Source: Promethearchaeota archaeon (lineage in GTDB: Archaea > Asgardarchaeota > Lokiarchaeia > Sigynarchaeales > SOKP01). Taken from it: a stretch of DNA of 17,166 bases. Shown piece after piece: positions 1 to 7,281 of this stretch. The stretch lies in the NCBI GenBank assembly GCA_004524515.1, contig SDNV01000057.1, forward strand, positions 1 to 17,166, written 5' to 3'. A program made the translations under genes and the position numbers. The stretch's first letter is position 1, and every line of letters begins with the position of its first letter. A model generated the notes under the pieces. That model did not search any database and was not told the DNA's origin. It was given only the letters and a program-made list of their open reading frames with translations.

Positions 1-1
1 A

Positions 2-550
2 CCTATTAGAAAATTAGCAGTTTATTATGCTCTCAAGGCGTTTTTTATAGTGTTGTTATTATACACATCCACAATAATTTATACTTATACGACTGATATG
101 AGGGATTTTGTTTACTCCCTAATGAGGTTAAAAATCCCATATCGATATTGCTATGCTTTCATGGTAGGAATACGATACATTCCATTAATAGAACAAGAAG
201 CGAAAACAATCTCTTTGGCTCAAAGAGCCAGAGGTTTTGGCTATGAAAAAGTTAATTCCATAAAAAAAGCTTATAATTTAGTTTTTGAACGATTAATTGC
301 AACTTTAGTATCAATTCTTAGAAAAGGTCATGTTACAGCAATTTCAATGGAAAATAGATGTTTTGGAATTTATAAAGAAAGAACTAATCTTGTCAAAATA
401 TATTTCAAACCACGGGATATTCTTTTTATAATAATTACAAGCATTATATTTATTGGAATTTTTTTATATTTATTGAATTTATTACCACTTCCTCCGTGCC
501 CTTCTATGTATTCATTATATTTGAAGTATTTTAAAGATTTTTTTTCTTAA
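2..550 (+). CDS. Energy-coupling factor (ECF) transporter T-component, C-terminal part (partial at window edge)
   Basis: This is the C-terminal part (182 codons) of an EcfT/CbiQ-family membrane protein, the scaffold that couples two ATPases to a substrate-binding S-component in vitamin or metal-ion uptake. The reading frame is open to the left edge, so the GTG at 50 is internal and not the start. Visible are hydrophobic membrane segments at the left end and near the C-terminus. Between them lies the typical cytoplasmic region with two coupling motifs: 'AQRARGFG' near 220-243, and 'SMENRCFG' near 343-366 where most family members have an ARG-like triplet. The ATPases and S-component are not in view, so the substrate cannot be assigned; cobalt, nickel or a vitamin are all possible. 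The family call is firm. Confidence 0.85.
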   Translation, partial: PIRKLAVYYALKAFFIVLLLYTSTIIYTYTTDMRDFVYSLMRLKIPYRYCYAFMVGIRYIPLIEQEAKTISLAQRARGFGYEKVNSIKKAYNLVFERLIATLVSILRKGHVTAISMENRCFGIYKERTNLVKIYFKPRDILFIIITSIIFIGIFLYLLNLLPLPPCPSMYSLYLKYFKDFFS

Positions 551-622
551 TCCTTATATTAAATTTTTAAAGTTTGGAATAAGAAAGTGACTTACCATGA
601 CTTTTATTATTTAGGAAAGTAA

Positions 623-931
623 ATGGGCATTTATGGAAAATCTTGTAAAATATTGATCACGATCCCCAGAATTGTATTAATTGAAATACGGAATTCTCGG
701 AAAAAGGTGATATTTTGCGGAGCGGATGAAAGTCTAAAAGCAGGGTTCGCTGTCGAATCTCTTGAAATCGCAAAACTCAGAATAAAAGAAGCTGAGGAAA
801 CAGGAGCAGAAATTCTCGTAACTTCATGTGTATTTTGTAAAAGAAATTTGGTTGACGCAGCAAAAAGTCTGAATTCAAAAATTACAGTTATGAATATTGA
901 AGATATTTTATCTAGTTTATTATTGCATTAA
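623..931 (+). pseudogene. Truncated CCG-domain Fe-S oxidoreductase remnant (HdrB/HdrD/GlpC-like C-terminus)
   Basis: The 102-residue product matches only the end of a cysteine-rich CCG domain, as found in heterodisulfide reductase subunits and GlpC-like Fe-S oxidoreductases. The stretch 'RIKEAEETGAEILVTSC' followed by 'VFCKRNL' is the usual final motif (TSCxxC). The preceding CCG motif, normally CCGxGGG, is reduced to 'FCGADES'. A stop codon lies directly before the ATG, and no other frame of the 72 nt after the transporter gene looks like the missing N-terminal half. Full-length family members are several times longer and carry ferredoxin-type clusters or a second CCG domain. I read this as a decayed fragment, though a small stand-alone protein that is still expressed cannot be excluded. 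Confidence 0.6.
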
Positions 932-977
932 ATATAATAATTAATTATTTGGAAATTGAATTGAAACCTGAAAAATT

Positions 978-993
978 AAAGGAAAAATATATT
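978..993 (+). promoter_or_regulatory. Putative archaeal BRE/TATA promoter of the two-gene unit at 1032-1636
   Basis: A purine-rich 'AAAGGAAA' directly precedes 'AATATATTA', a plausible BRE plus TATA box. Transcription about 25 nt downstream would begin near 1015, giving a leader of about 17 nt before the ATG at 1032. In such AT-rich DNA a chance match is possible. Confidence 0.35.
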
Positions 994-1031
994 AATTTTA
1001 ATAGTCATAAATATTATTAGGGAATTGTAAA

Positions 1032-1274
1032 ATGGCTCGCATTTCTGTAGATATAGATTTTATGGTGGATTTAATTGATTTTAAATTAAGATATCTTAAA
1101 GAGGAAATTGAGCGAATTTTAAATAAATGGAATTATGATTCATCAACTAAATTTTTAACACATGCAAAAGATGGAACATTGAACGAAGCAGAAGAAGACG
1201 CAATCATTCTAAAAAATCTTCAAGATCAGATTGAAGAATTGTCTCAAAAAAAGCGCGAATGGAAAAATCAATAA
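1032..1274 (+). CDS. Small coiled-coil protein, putative partner or antitoxin of the TumE-like protein
   Basis: This 80-residue, highly charged protein begins 'MARISVDIDF'. It is largely predicted helical, with an amphipathic N-terminal helix rich in K/E/I/L, a short polar linker and a second helix ending 'QIEELSQKKREW' that looks like a coiled coil. I do not recognise a named family and see no helix-turn-helix. Its TAA stop overlaps an ATG of the next gene (TAATG at 1272-1276), so the two are probably translated together. Since the neighbour resembles TumE-type putative toxins, a role as its antitoxin or binding partner is a reasonable inference from position. That role is not shown by the sequence of this protein itself. 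Confidence 0.6.
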   Translation: MARISVDIDFMVDLIDFKLRYLKEEIERILNKWNYDSSTKFLTHAKDGTLNEAEEDAIILKNLQDQIEELSQKKREWKNQ

Positions 1275-1636
1275 TGTCTGCTATTGATAAATTAATTAAA
1301 GCTAAAAATCTATTTGAACGATTAATAGATGACTTGATTGTTTCTCTTTCTATTAATATTGATTTTAAAAGATTGCACATACTTCTAAAGGATGGTGTAG
1401 AGATCTATATTGTATATAACAATTATGATGAATATAGCTATTCGATTATTTTTTCTAAAATAGAATTTGATCGATGTCGATTTGACAATTATGATAATTT
1501 ATGGGAGGTTTCATCAAGACCACATCATTTACATCCGAGAAAAACAAAAACTGCTATTTCAAGTAGTATGAGTGGTGATCCTCAATCAGATATACCATTA
1601 CTTTGTGATTTACTTAAAACTGGCAAATTAAATTAG
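1274..1636 (+). CDS. TumE/DUF6516-like putative toxin
   Basis: The product is about 120 residues. Its C-terminal half carries the signature I associate with the TumE (DUF6516) family: an aspartate-containing 'CRFDNYD', then 'SSRPHHLHPR', then 'DIPLLCDLL'. TumE proteins are described as toxins of the TumE/TumA type, and the paired histidines and the RFDN motif are the likely functional residues. The N-terminal half alternates short strands ('LHILLKDGVEIYIVYNN'). The ATG at 1274 overlaps the stop of the upstream gene; an in-frame ATG at 1259 would add five residues. The family assignment rests on remembered motif order and not on a search. Toxicity is inferred from the family. The usual TumA partner is an Xre-type regulator, which the upstream coiled-coil protein does not resemble. 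Confidence 0.55.
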   Translation: MSAIDKLIKAKNLFERLIDDLIVSLSINIDFKRLHILLKDGVEIYIVYNNYDEYSYSIIFSKIEFDRCRFDNYDNLWEVSSRPHHLHPRKTKTAISSSMSGDPQSDIPLLCDLLKTGKLN

Positions 1637-1905
1637 GAATAATAGTTACTGTTAACAAAATTTCGGTTTAACTTCCAATTTAAACTTGTTTTATATTCTA
1701 AACAAATCTAATAAAAATCCGTCCAATCAGATCTATTCAGGTTTTATATAGTAAAGAAATTGTATGAAATAGAAGTATGCCGTTTCAAAAGAGTTTTAAT
1801 TAAGATTTAAAATTTAGATCCGAGGGTTTTTTTATTTAAAATAAAATTCATTTTTAGACAAATAAAATATCATAACAAATTTTTTAATTTTCTGTCATTT
1901 TTCTA

Positions 1906-1913
1906 ATTTATAA
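1906..1913 (+). promoter_or_regulatory. Putative TATA box of the molybdopterin operon
   Basis: The sequence 'ATTTATAA' lies 45-52 nt before the moaC ATG. Initiation about 25 nt downstream would fall near 1935, inside the inverted repeat at 1928-1952. Confidence 0.4.
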
Positions 1914-1927
1914 CGATATGTATTGAT

Positions 1928-1952
1928 TTACTAATCGAAAATTAGTTAGTAA
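1928..1952. promoter_or_regulatory. Overlapping inverted repeats at the moaC start region, possible operator
   Basis: ACTAAT (1930-1935) and ATTAGT (1941-1946) form a 6-bp inverted repeat around CGAAA. The same left arm, read as TTACTAA (1928-1934), also matches TTAGTAA (1946-1952). The element ends 6 nt before the moaC start and covers the expected transcription start, where a repressor of the Mo/W cofactor operon could bind. No regulator is encoded nearby. Confidence 0.35.
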
Positions 1953-1958
1953 AAAGAA

Positions 1959-2402
1959 ATGATTGATATTTCTGGAAAAGATGTAATCGAGAGAATTGCT
2001 AGAGCTTCAGGTAAAATTATATTAAGAACGGATACTATAAATCGCATTAAAAACAATGAGATTCCAAAAGGAGATATATTTACTATCGCAAGAATATCTG
2101 CTATTAATGCTATTAAAAAGGTTCCCGATTTAATCCCATTTTGTCATCCTATTCCAATAACCCACATCAACTTAGAATTTAAATATGAAGATATTAACAG
2201 TTTAAAAGTAATATGTACCGTAAAAAGTTATGCCCAGACAGGAGTGGAAATGGAAGCGTTGACCGGAGTGAATGTTGCCCTTTTAAATATTTGGGATGTA
2301 GTAAAAATGTATGAGAAAGATGAAGCGGGACAATATCCATTCACTCATATAACAGACATAAAAGTTGAAGAGAAAATAAAGAAAAAATTAAGCGAAGATT
2401 AA
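1959..2402 (+). CDS. moaC: Cyclic pyranopterin monophosphate synthase MoaC
   Basis: MoaC converts the 3',8-cyclo-GTP made by MoaA into cyclic pyranopterin monophosphate, the first stable intermediate of molybdenum and tungsten cofactor synthesis. The 147-residue protein has the family hallmarks 'PDLIPFCHPIPITH' (about residues 56-69) and 'QTGVEMEALTGVNVAL' (about 91-106), and a C-terminal 'DIKVEEKIKK' that carries the conserved catalytic lysine region. 'KDEAGQYP' before it is, as I recall, typical of archaeal MoaC. Length is normal. It opens the cofactor operon, and its TAA stop overlaps the moaA ATG by one base, indicating coupled translation. No strong Shine-Dalgarno is seen. Confidence 0.95.
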   Translation: MIDISGKDVIERIARASGKIILRTDTINRIKNNEIPKGDIFTIARISAINAIKKVPDLIPFCHPIPITHINLEFKYEDINSLKVICTVKSYAQTGVEMEALTGVNVALLNIWDVVKMYEKDEAGQYPFTHITDIKVEEKIKKKLSED

Positions 2403-3322
2403 TGTTAGATAAGTGCAATAGAGAAATTAAACATATTAGGCTTTCAGTTACATCTGAATGTAACTATAATTGTATTTATTGCGATAAAGAGGGCATTAAT
2501 CCATCTACAAATATACTCACGTTGGATGAGATAACTAAATTAGCGCAGATTTTAGCAGAAATTTTAAGAGTCACGAGAATTAAGATAACAGGGGGGGAGC
2601 CTTTATGCCGCAAAAATATTATTCAGATTATCGAAAAAATTCATGATCTTAATCTCTATAATGACATTTCAATGACTACGAATGGCTTTTATTTATATGA
2701 AAAAGCAGAACAGTTATTTAACGCAGGATTAAATCGAATTAATGTATCATTATGCTCATTAAAACCAGAGATTTATGCCAAAATAACAGATTCTAATTCT
2801 TTAAATAAAGTATTAATGGGCTTAAATCAAGCTAAGGAAGTAGGGATTTATCCCATAAAATTAAATTATGTAATTTTGAGAGGAGTAAATGAAAATGAAT
2901 TTGAAGATTTAGTTAATTTTTGCTCGAAAAAGGGATTTATCTTACAATTAATCGAATTACATAAAGCGTCTAATGCGATTGGAAAGCAAGAAGAGTTTTA
3001 CAAACAATATCATTATGATATCAAACCCATAATGGAGGATCTGAACTCAAGAGCAATAAATATTATTACAAGAGGGGAAATGCAAAATCGAAAGGTCTAT
3101 ATTCTTCCGGATAATGCAGTTATTGAGACAATTACTCCAAGTCATGAATTTTGTATGGGCTGTACTAAATTAAGGGTAGGATGTGATGGTAATTTATTTG
3201 GGTGCTTATATCGTTCAGATATGGGTAAAAATTTAAAAATTAACTTACATAATCATAATTCTTTGATAGAATACGAATCAATCGTTAAAAAAGTGATTAA
3301 TTCCAGAGAACCTTATTTCTAA
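2402..3322 (+). CDS. moaA: GTP 3',8-cyclase MoaA (radical SAM)
   Basis: MoaA uses S-adenosylmethionine and two [4Fe-4S] clusters to cyclise GTP to 3',8-cyclo-GTP. The radical-SAM cluster motif C-x3-C-x2-C is at residues C20, C24 and C27 ('CNYNCIYC'), followed by 'GGEPLCR' for SAM binding. The C-terminal cluster that binds GTP shows C251-x2-C254-x13-C268, the exact family spacing. The protein ends 'SREPYF' and lacks the C-terminal Gly-Gly important in bacterial and human MoaA; I recall such ends in archaeal homologues. It is 306 residues, close to the usual length, and starts inside the moaC stop codon. Confidence 0.95.
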   Translation: MLDKCNREIKHIRLSVTSECNYNCIYCDKEGINPSTNILTLDEITKLAQILAEILRVTRIKITGGEPLCRKNIIQIIEKIHDLNLYNDISMTTNGFYLYEKAEQLFNAGLNRINVSLCSLKPEIYAKITDSNSLNKVLMGLNQAKEVGIYPIKLNYVILRGVNENEFEDLVNFCSKKGFILQLIELHKASNAIGKQEEFYKQYHYDIKPIMEDLNSRAINIITRGEMQNRKVYILPDNAVIETITPSHEFCMGCTKLRVGCDGNLFGCLYRSDMGKNLKINLHNHNSLIEYESIVKKVINSREPYF

Positions 3323-3348
3323 AAAAATGAAGAGAGGATTATTAAATA

Positions 3349-3627
3349 GTGGTTGAAGTTTTATATTTCGCGAGCATTAGGGATATTACCCAAAAAGAGA
3401 GCGAATTTTTTGATTTTGAAAAAAAGCAATTAAGAGATTTAGTCCAATCGCTAATTCAAAAATATGAGTCATTACACGATATCCTTTGGGATGAAGATAA
3501 AGCTTGTCTTAAAAGCAATGTTTCAATAGCAATTAATCATAAAATAATACAAAATAAAGATCTCCTTTCGATCGAACTAATGGAAGGAGATAAAGTTGCT
3601 TTTTTATTACCCGTATCGGGAGGTTAA
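3349..3627 (+). CDS. moaD: Molybdopterin synthase small subunit MoaD
   Basis: This is a ubiquitin-like sulfur carrier of 92 residues that ends in the required Gly-Gly ('LLPVSGG'). The terminal glycine is made a thiocarboxylate and supplies sulfur to the MoaE active site. The N-terminal 'VEVLYFASIRDIT' is typical of MoaD. The start is a GTG preceded by 'AGAGAGG' at 3331-3337, one of the few clear ribosome-binding sites in the window. It sits between moaA and moaE, 6 nt before the latter. The ThiF/MoeB-type enzyme that would adenylate it is not encoded here. Confidence 0.92.
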   Translation: MVEVLYFASIRDITQKESEFFDFEKKQLRDLVQSLIQKYESLHDILWDEDKACLKSNVSIAINHKIIQNKDLLSIELMEGDKVAFLLPVSGG

Positions 3628-3633
3628 ATTAAG

Positions 3634-4080
3634 ATGGATTTTAAGACTGGTGATGAAATAAATTCAGGAATTTATCAAAAAGGAGGTTTATCTTTTGAAG
3701 AAATTTATAAATCCGTTAAAAATCATCCACTAATTAAAGAATCGGGTTCAATTCTCACATTTACAGGGATAGTAAGACGCACTTCTTCAAATGGTGAGCC
3801 TATTAAGAAATTAAAAATTGAGGCTTACGATGAATTAGGTAATCGAACTATCCTTGAAATCTGCGAAGATATTAAGAATCGATATGGATTAATCGATCTA
3901 AAAATTATTCATTTAAAGGGAACTTTTGAAATATCAGATGATTTAGTATATGTAATTGTAGCTAGTGCCCATAGAGAAGAAGGATTCAAAGCACTCAAAG
4001 AGGCAGTGGAAAAATATAAAAAAGAATTACCTGTTTGGATGAAAGAGGAATTTTCAAATGGGGAATCAAAATGGGTATAA
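3634..4080 (+). CDS. moaE: Molybdopterin synthase catalytic subunit MoaE
   Basis: MoaE pairs with MoaD thiocarboxylate to build the dithiolene of molybdopterin from cyclic pyranopterin monophosphate. The 148-residue product shows the family pattern: 'SILTFTGIVRR' (about 39-49), 'LKIEAYDE', a strand-rich 'IIHLKGTFEISDD', then 'ASAHREEGFKAL' and the catalytic-lysine region 'YKKELPVWMKEE' near the C-terminus, followed by 'GESKW'. The first 25 residues are a family-variable extension. It follows moaD by 6 nt, so the two synthase subunits are clearly co-translated. A 74-nt gap with a possible internal promoter follows. Confidence 0.94.
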   Translation: MDFKTGDEINSGIYQKGGLSFEEIYKSVKNHPLIKESGSILTFTGIVRRTSSNGEPIKKLKIEAYDELGNRTILEICEDIKNRYGLIDLKIIHLKGTFEISDDLVYVIVASAHREEGFKALKEAVEKYKKELPVWMKEEFSNGESKWV

Positions 4081-4108
4081 AAAATAGAATTAATTAAGAT
4101 TTGCGAAA

Positions 4109-4117
4109 TTTATATTA
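4109..4117 (+). promoter_or_regulatory. Possible internal TATA element before the first MoeA gene
   Basis: 'TTTATATTA' lies about 40 nt before the GTG start at 4155, in the longest gap of the operon (74 nt). It could give the moeA-moaB-moeA half separate transcription. A weak 'TAGGA' at 4139-4143 may serve as its ribosome-binding site. Confidence 0.3.
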
Positions 4118-4154
4118 ATGCTATAACAAAACTTTATGTAGGATTACGATCAAA

Positions 4155-5381
4155 GTGAAATTTCTGAAAACAATTGCAGTGGAAGAACTAAAAAAGATTT
4201 TGGATTCTATTCCAAAAATCAATTTGGAAGAAGAAACAATAATGCTTGATCAAGCATTTAATCGAGTTTTATCTGATGATGTGGTAAGCAACATTGATGT
4301 CCCTCATTTTAGAAAATCGAGGATGGATGGTTATGCGGTTATTGCTGAGGATACCTTTACAGCTGAAGAAGATAATGTTATAACTCTTAACTTAATTGAG
4401 ATAATAAAAGCGGGAGAGGAACCTCAAAAGGATTTGAAAAAAGGGCAATGTTCCTATGTAGCAACGGGAGCTGCTATTCCTAAAGGTGCGAATGGAGTTA
4501 TAATGGTAGAATTTACTGAGAAAAGAGATAATGAAATATATATTTCAAAAGCAATAACTCCCGGAACACACATTATTAATATAGGTCATGATATAAAAAA
4601 AAGTCAAGTAATCGTATCTAAAAACTCTTTAATAGATTTACCCACCCTAGGGATTTTAGCCTCATGTGGCATAGAACAGGTGAGAGTCTATAAAAAACCC
4701 ATAGTATCTCTTATCAGTACAGGTGATGAACTTGTACCACCTAATATAAAAAATTTAAATATTGGGAAAATTTATGATGTCAATTCAAGTGTTTTAAAGA
4801 AAGCAATCGAGAACACAGGAGCAGAGGTAAAATTCTTAGGGATTGTTGAAGATAATATTGAAAATTTAAATAAAACATTTGATCTTGCCCTAAATAATAG
4901 TGATATTATTATATTATCTGGAGGCACTTCTAAGGGAGAGGGAGATTTAGGGCCAAAAATGTTGGAAGATTATAAAGAAATTGAAATCTTCGTACATGGT
5001 GTTAGAATTAAACCTGGAAAACCTATTATTTTTGCTAAAATTAAAAATAAAGTTGTCTTTATTCTACCCGGTTATCCAACTTCTGCTCTCAGTTGTTATT
5101 ATGTTTTTATTGAGAATTTTTTGAGAAGGATGTCAGGTCTGCCTTTAAAAGAAAAAAATTCAAAAGAATATGAAGTAGGAGAGCGAATATATAGCACAGT
5201 CGGCAGACATGAATTTAAAACTGTGAAAATTAAAGAAGTGGATGGATTAAAAAAAATTATGCCAATTCAAACAGGTTCAGAAGCAATAAGTACGATTTTT
5301 TATGCTGATGGCTACATTGAGATAGATGAGTTGGAAGCTATAGTGGAAAAGGGAGATATGAAAAGGATGTATTTTTTTTAA
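4155..5381 (+). CDS. moeA: Molybdopterin molybdenumtransferase MoeA, divergent paralogue 1
   Basis: MoeA (gephyrin E-domain) hydrolyses adenylated molybdopterin and inserts the metal. The 408-residue protein has 'MDGYAV' (57-62), 'ATGAAIPKGANGV' (103-115), 'GHD' (144-146), 'STGDEL' (188-193), 'SGGTSKGEGD' (255-264) and 'LPGYPTSAL' (304-312), so all domains are present. Two details differ from the second copy: GHD replaces the common GED, though the aspartate is kept, and 'FRKSRMDGYA' replaces 'FDRSAMDGYA'. Start is a GTG; there is no nearer alternative. Many archaea carry two MoeA proteins, and separate roles for Mo and W insertion have been proposed. Which metal this one handles cannot be told from sequence. 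Confidence 0.92.
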   Translation: MKFLKTIAVEELKKILDSIPKINLEEETIMLDQAFNRVLSDDVVSNIDVPHFRKSRMDGYAVIAEDTFTAEEDNVITLNLIEIIKAGEEPQKDLKKGQCSYVATGAAIPKGANGVIMVEFTEKRDNEIYISKAITPGTHIINIGHDIKKSQVIVSKNSLIDLPTLGILASCGIEQVRVYKKPIVSLISTGDELVPPNIKNLNIGKIYDVNSSVLKKAIENTGAEVKFLGIVEDNIENLNKTFDLALNNSDIIILSGGTSKGEGDLGPKMLEDYKEIEIFVHGVRIKPGKPIIFAKIKNKVVFILPGYPTSALSCYYVFIENFLRRMSGLPLKEKNSKEYEVGERIYSTVGRHEFKTVKIKEVDGLKKIMPIQTGSEAISTIFYADGYIEIDELEAIVEKGDMKRMYFF

Positions 5382-5422
5382 AATATAAAATTGTAATTTG
5401 AAATAAAAAAAAATGAGTCTAT

Positions 5423-5959
5423 ATGAAAGTGCATGAAGAACATAAAAAGAAGGCACCCAAAAAGCTTGCTATTGGGATAATTGTCGTTAGTAGCAGTCGA
5501 TTTAATGAATTATCAGAAAACAAACAATCTTCAGATAAAACTATTCCGACAGTAAAAAAAATTCTAGAAAATTATGAAGATATTTCACTTGTACATTCAG
5601 AAATAATTGCGGACTCTGAAGCTCAAATAAAAGAAACTTTAGCTAATCTTATCAAAGATGATAAAATAGATGCTCTCATATTTAGTGGAGGTACCGGTTT
5701 ATCTCCCAAAGACATAACGTATGAAACGATAGAACCTCTTTTGGAGAAAGAATTATCAGGATTTGGAGAACTTTTTAGATATTTATCCTATGAAGAGATT
5801 AGATCTTCTGCAATGTTATCAAGAGCTATAGGTGGAATAATTAAAAAAAAAGTTATTTTTTTACTTCCAGGATCACCAAATGCGGTAAAATTAGCCTTAG
5901 ATAAATTAATTTTGCCCGAATTAGGACACATGATTTATCTAATTAATAAAATAGAGTGA
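5423..5959 (+). CDS. moaB: Molybdopterin adenylyltransferase MoaB
   Basis: MoaB-family proteins (MogA-like) activate molybdopterin with ATP to give MPT-AMP before metal insertion; archaeal MoaB carries out this step. The 178-residue product has 'IVVSSSRF' near residue 20, 'SGGTGLSPKDITYETIEPLL' near residues 88-107, 'GFGELFRYLSYEEI' and 'LLPGSPNAVKLAL' near the end, all diagnostic. The first 15 residues are lysine-rich and variable. Its TGA stop overlaps the GTG of the following moeA gene (5956-5959), so adenylation and metal-insertion enzymes are made together. The upstream gap is 41 nt. An ATG at 5413 is out of frame. Confidence 0.94.
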   Translation: MKVHEEHKKKAPKKLAIGIIVVSSSRFNELSENKQSSDKTIPTVKKILENYEDISLVHSEIIADSEAQIKETLANLIKDDKIDALIFSGGTGLSPKDITYETIEPLLEKELSGFGELFRYLSYEEIRSSAMLSRAIGGIIKKKVIFLLPGSPNAVKLALDKLILPELGHMIYLINKIE

Positions 5960-7212
5960 TAAAATTGGAAAGATTAAAGAAAATAGGTTTTTCAAAACTC
6001 ATTGCATTGGAAGATGCGATAAAAAAAATAGATCCTTTAATTAAATTGAATAGTGTTGTAGAAATTGATGTAGATTCAGCTCTCAATCGCATTTTAGCTG
6101 TGGATATTGAAAGTAGATTTGATATACCTCCTTTTGATCGTTCCGCAATGGATGGCTATGCTGTGAATGCAGAAGATACGTTTGGAGCTTCCCCCAAAAA
6201 CCCAAAAAAGGTGATATTGAAAGGTCAAATCGATATCGGTGAAACTTCAGAAAAGCAAATAAGTAAAGGAGAGGTGATTAGAATATCAACAGGAGCAGCA
6301 ATTCCTAATGGTGCTGACGCCGTAATTAAAATAGAAGACACTGAAATTGAAAAAGAAATAATTACATTATTTAATTCACTTGTTCCCGGAAAAAACATAG
6401 CTAAAAAAGGAGAAGATATAAAAAAAGGTATGAAAGTGCTCAAAAAGGGAATCGAATTTAAACCAGAACATATTGCTCTACTTAGTTCATTAGGTTTTGA
6501 TAAAATAAAAGTAATGGAAAAATCGAAAGTAAGTGTGTTTGCCACTGGAGATGAGTTAATTGAAGTTGGCCATCCACTTGAGCCTAATAAAATATATAAT
6601 TCAAATACTCCCATGATTTCAAATTTAGTGAGAATGTATGGAGGCAATGTAATAAGACAGTCTACCTTAAAAGACAATAAGGAACTCATAGAAGACGCAT
6701 TAAATGATGCGGAAAAAGATTCTCAAGTAATCATATTCACCGGAGGAACCTCTGTTGGAACAAAAGACTTTCTACCGGAAATTATACATAAAAATGGAGC
6801 AGTAATAGTTCATGGTATAGCGATGAGACCTGGTTCTCCTATATTAATTGGAAAGTACAAAAATGCTATTGTGTTTTGTTTACCCGGCACACCTGTAGCT
6901 GCATATATTGGGTTTTTAAAAGTCGCAGGCCCAACAATACGAAAACTTATGGGTAGTATAAATGATGATCCAAGGATAGAAATAATGGCAACCATTAATA
7001 AGGATGTACCAGTTTCGACCATGGGTTATATTAATTATCTTAGGATAAAACTTGATAAAATAGATAATAGTCTAATAGCTATTCCAACCAGATTAAAAGG
7101 ATCTGGGATTATTAGTTCTTTAACTGAATCACATGGTATTATAGAAATTCTCCCTTATCAAGAGGGTTTAAAGAAGGGAGAAAAAGTCTTAGTTAAATTA
7201 TTTCCTAAATGA
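5956..7212 (+). CDS. moeA: Molybdopterin molybdenumtransferase MoeA, paralogue 2
   Basis: This second MoeA (418 residues) is closer to the family consensus: 'FDRSAMDGYAVNAEDTF' (60-76), 'STGAAIPNGADAVI' (111-124), 'GEDIKKG' (152-158), 'ATGDEL' (196-201), 'TGGTSVGTKDF' (262-272) and 'LPGTPVAAY' (309-317). The C-terminal domain IV is present. It presumably inserts Mo or W into adenylated molybdopterin, like paralogue 1, but the two are clearly diverged and not a recent duplication. The GTG start overlaps the moaB stop; a TTG at 5965 is a possible alternative. It is the last gene of the operon, followed directly by a hairpin. Confidence 0.93.
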   Translation: MIKLERLKKIGFSKLIALEDAIKKIDPLIKLNSVVEIDVDSALNRILAVDIESRFDIPPFDRSAMDGYAVNAEDTFGASPKNPKKVILKGQIDIGETSEKQISKGEVIRISTGAAIPNGADAVIKIEDTEIEKEIITLFNSLVPGKNIAKKGEDIKKGMKVLKKGIEFKPEHIALLSSLGFDKIKVMEKSKVSVFATGDELIEVGHPLEPNKIYNSNTPMISNLVRMYGGNVIRQSTLKDNKELIEDALNDAEKDSQVIIFTGGTSVGTKDFLPEIIHKNGAVIVHGIAMRPGSPILIGKYKNAIVFCLPGTPVAAYIGFLKVAGPTIRKLMGSINDDPRIEIMATINKDVPVSTMGYINYLRIKLDKIDNSLIAIPTRLKGSGIISSLTESHGIIEILPYQEGLKKGEKVLVKLFPK

Positions 7213-7213
7213 T

Positions 7214-7245
7214 TTTATTCTTATGAATAAATTTTATTGTTTTTG
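7214..7245 (+). terminator. Hairpin plus T-rich tail ending the molybdopterin operon
   Basis: TTTATTC (7214-7220), loop TTAT, GAATAAA (7225-7231) form a perfect 7-bp stem that begins 2 nt after the moeA stop. 'TTTTATTGTTTTT' follows. The stem is weak because it is AT-rich, but the T-rich tail alone fits archaeal termination. It lies between convergent genes. Confidence 0.5.
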
Positions 7246-7281
7246 AAATTAAATTAGGAAAATATTGTTAATTAAAAGTAA

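Larger units (their letters stand above)
1637..1958. other. AT-rich spacer before the molybdopterin operon, no gene seen
   Basis: These 322 nt hold no convincing coding frame, tRNA or repeat array. A seven-T run at 1827-1833 following 'CCGAGGG' could end transcription of the upstream pair. The right end contains a TATA-like element and an inverted repeat, listed separately. Confidence 0.5.

Noticed and set aside
1637..1958. Possible Mo-cofactor riboswitch or small RNA ahead of moaC
   Set aside because: No conserved GC-rich stems or tetraloop-receptor pattern is visible; the spacer is simple AT-rich sequence and this element is known from bacteria.
6225..7022. Two open frames on the minus strand (6225-6689 and 6810-7022)
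   Set aside because: They lie wholly inside the second moeA gene, show no family motif, and mirror its codons.
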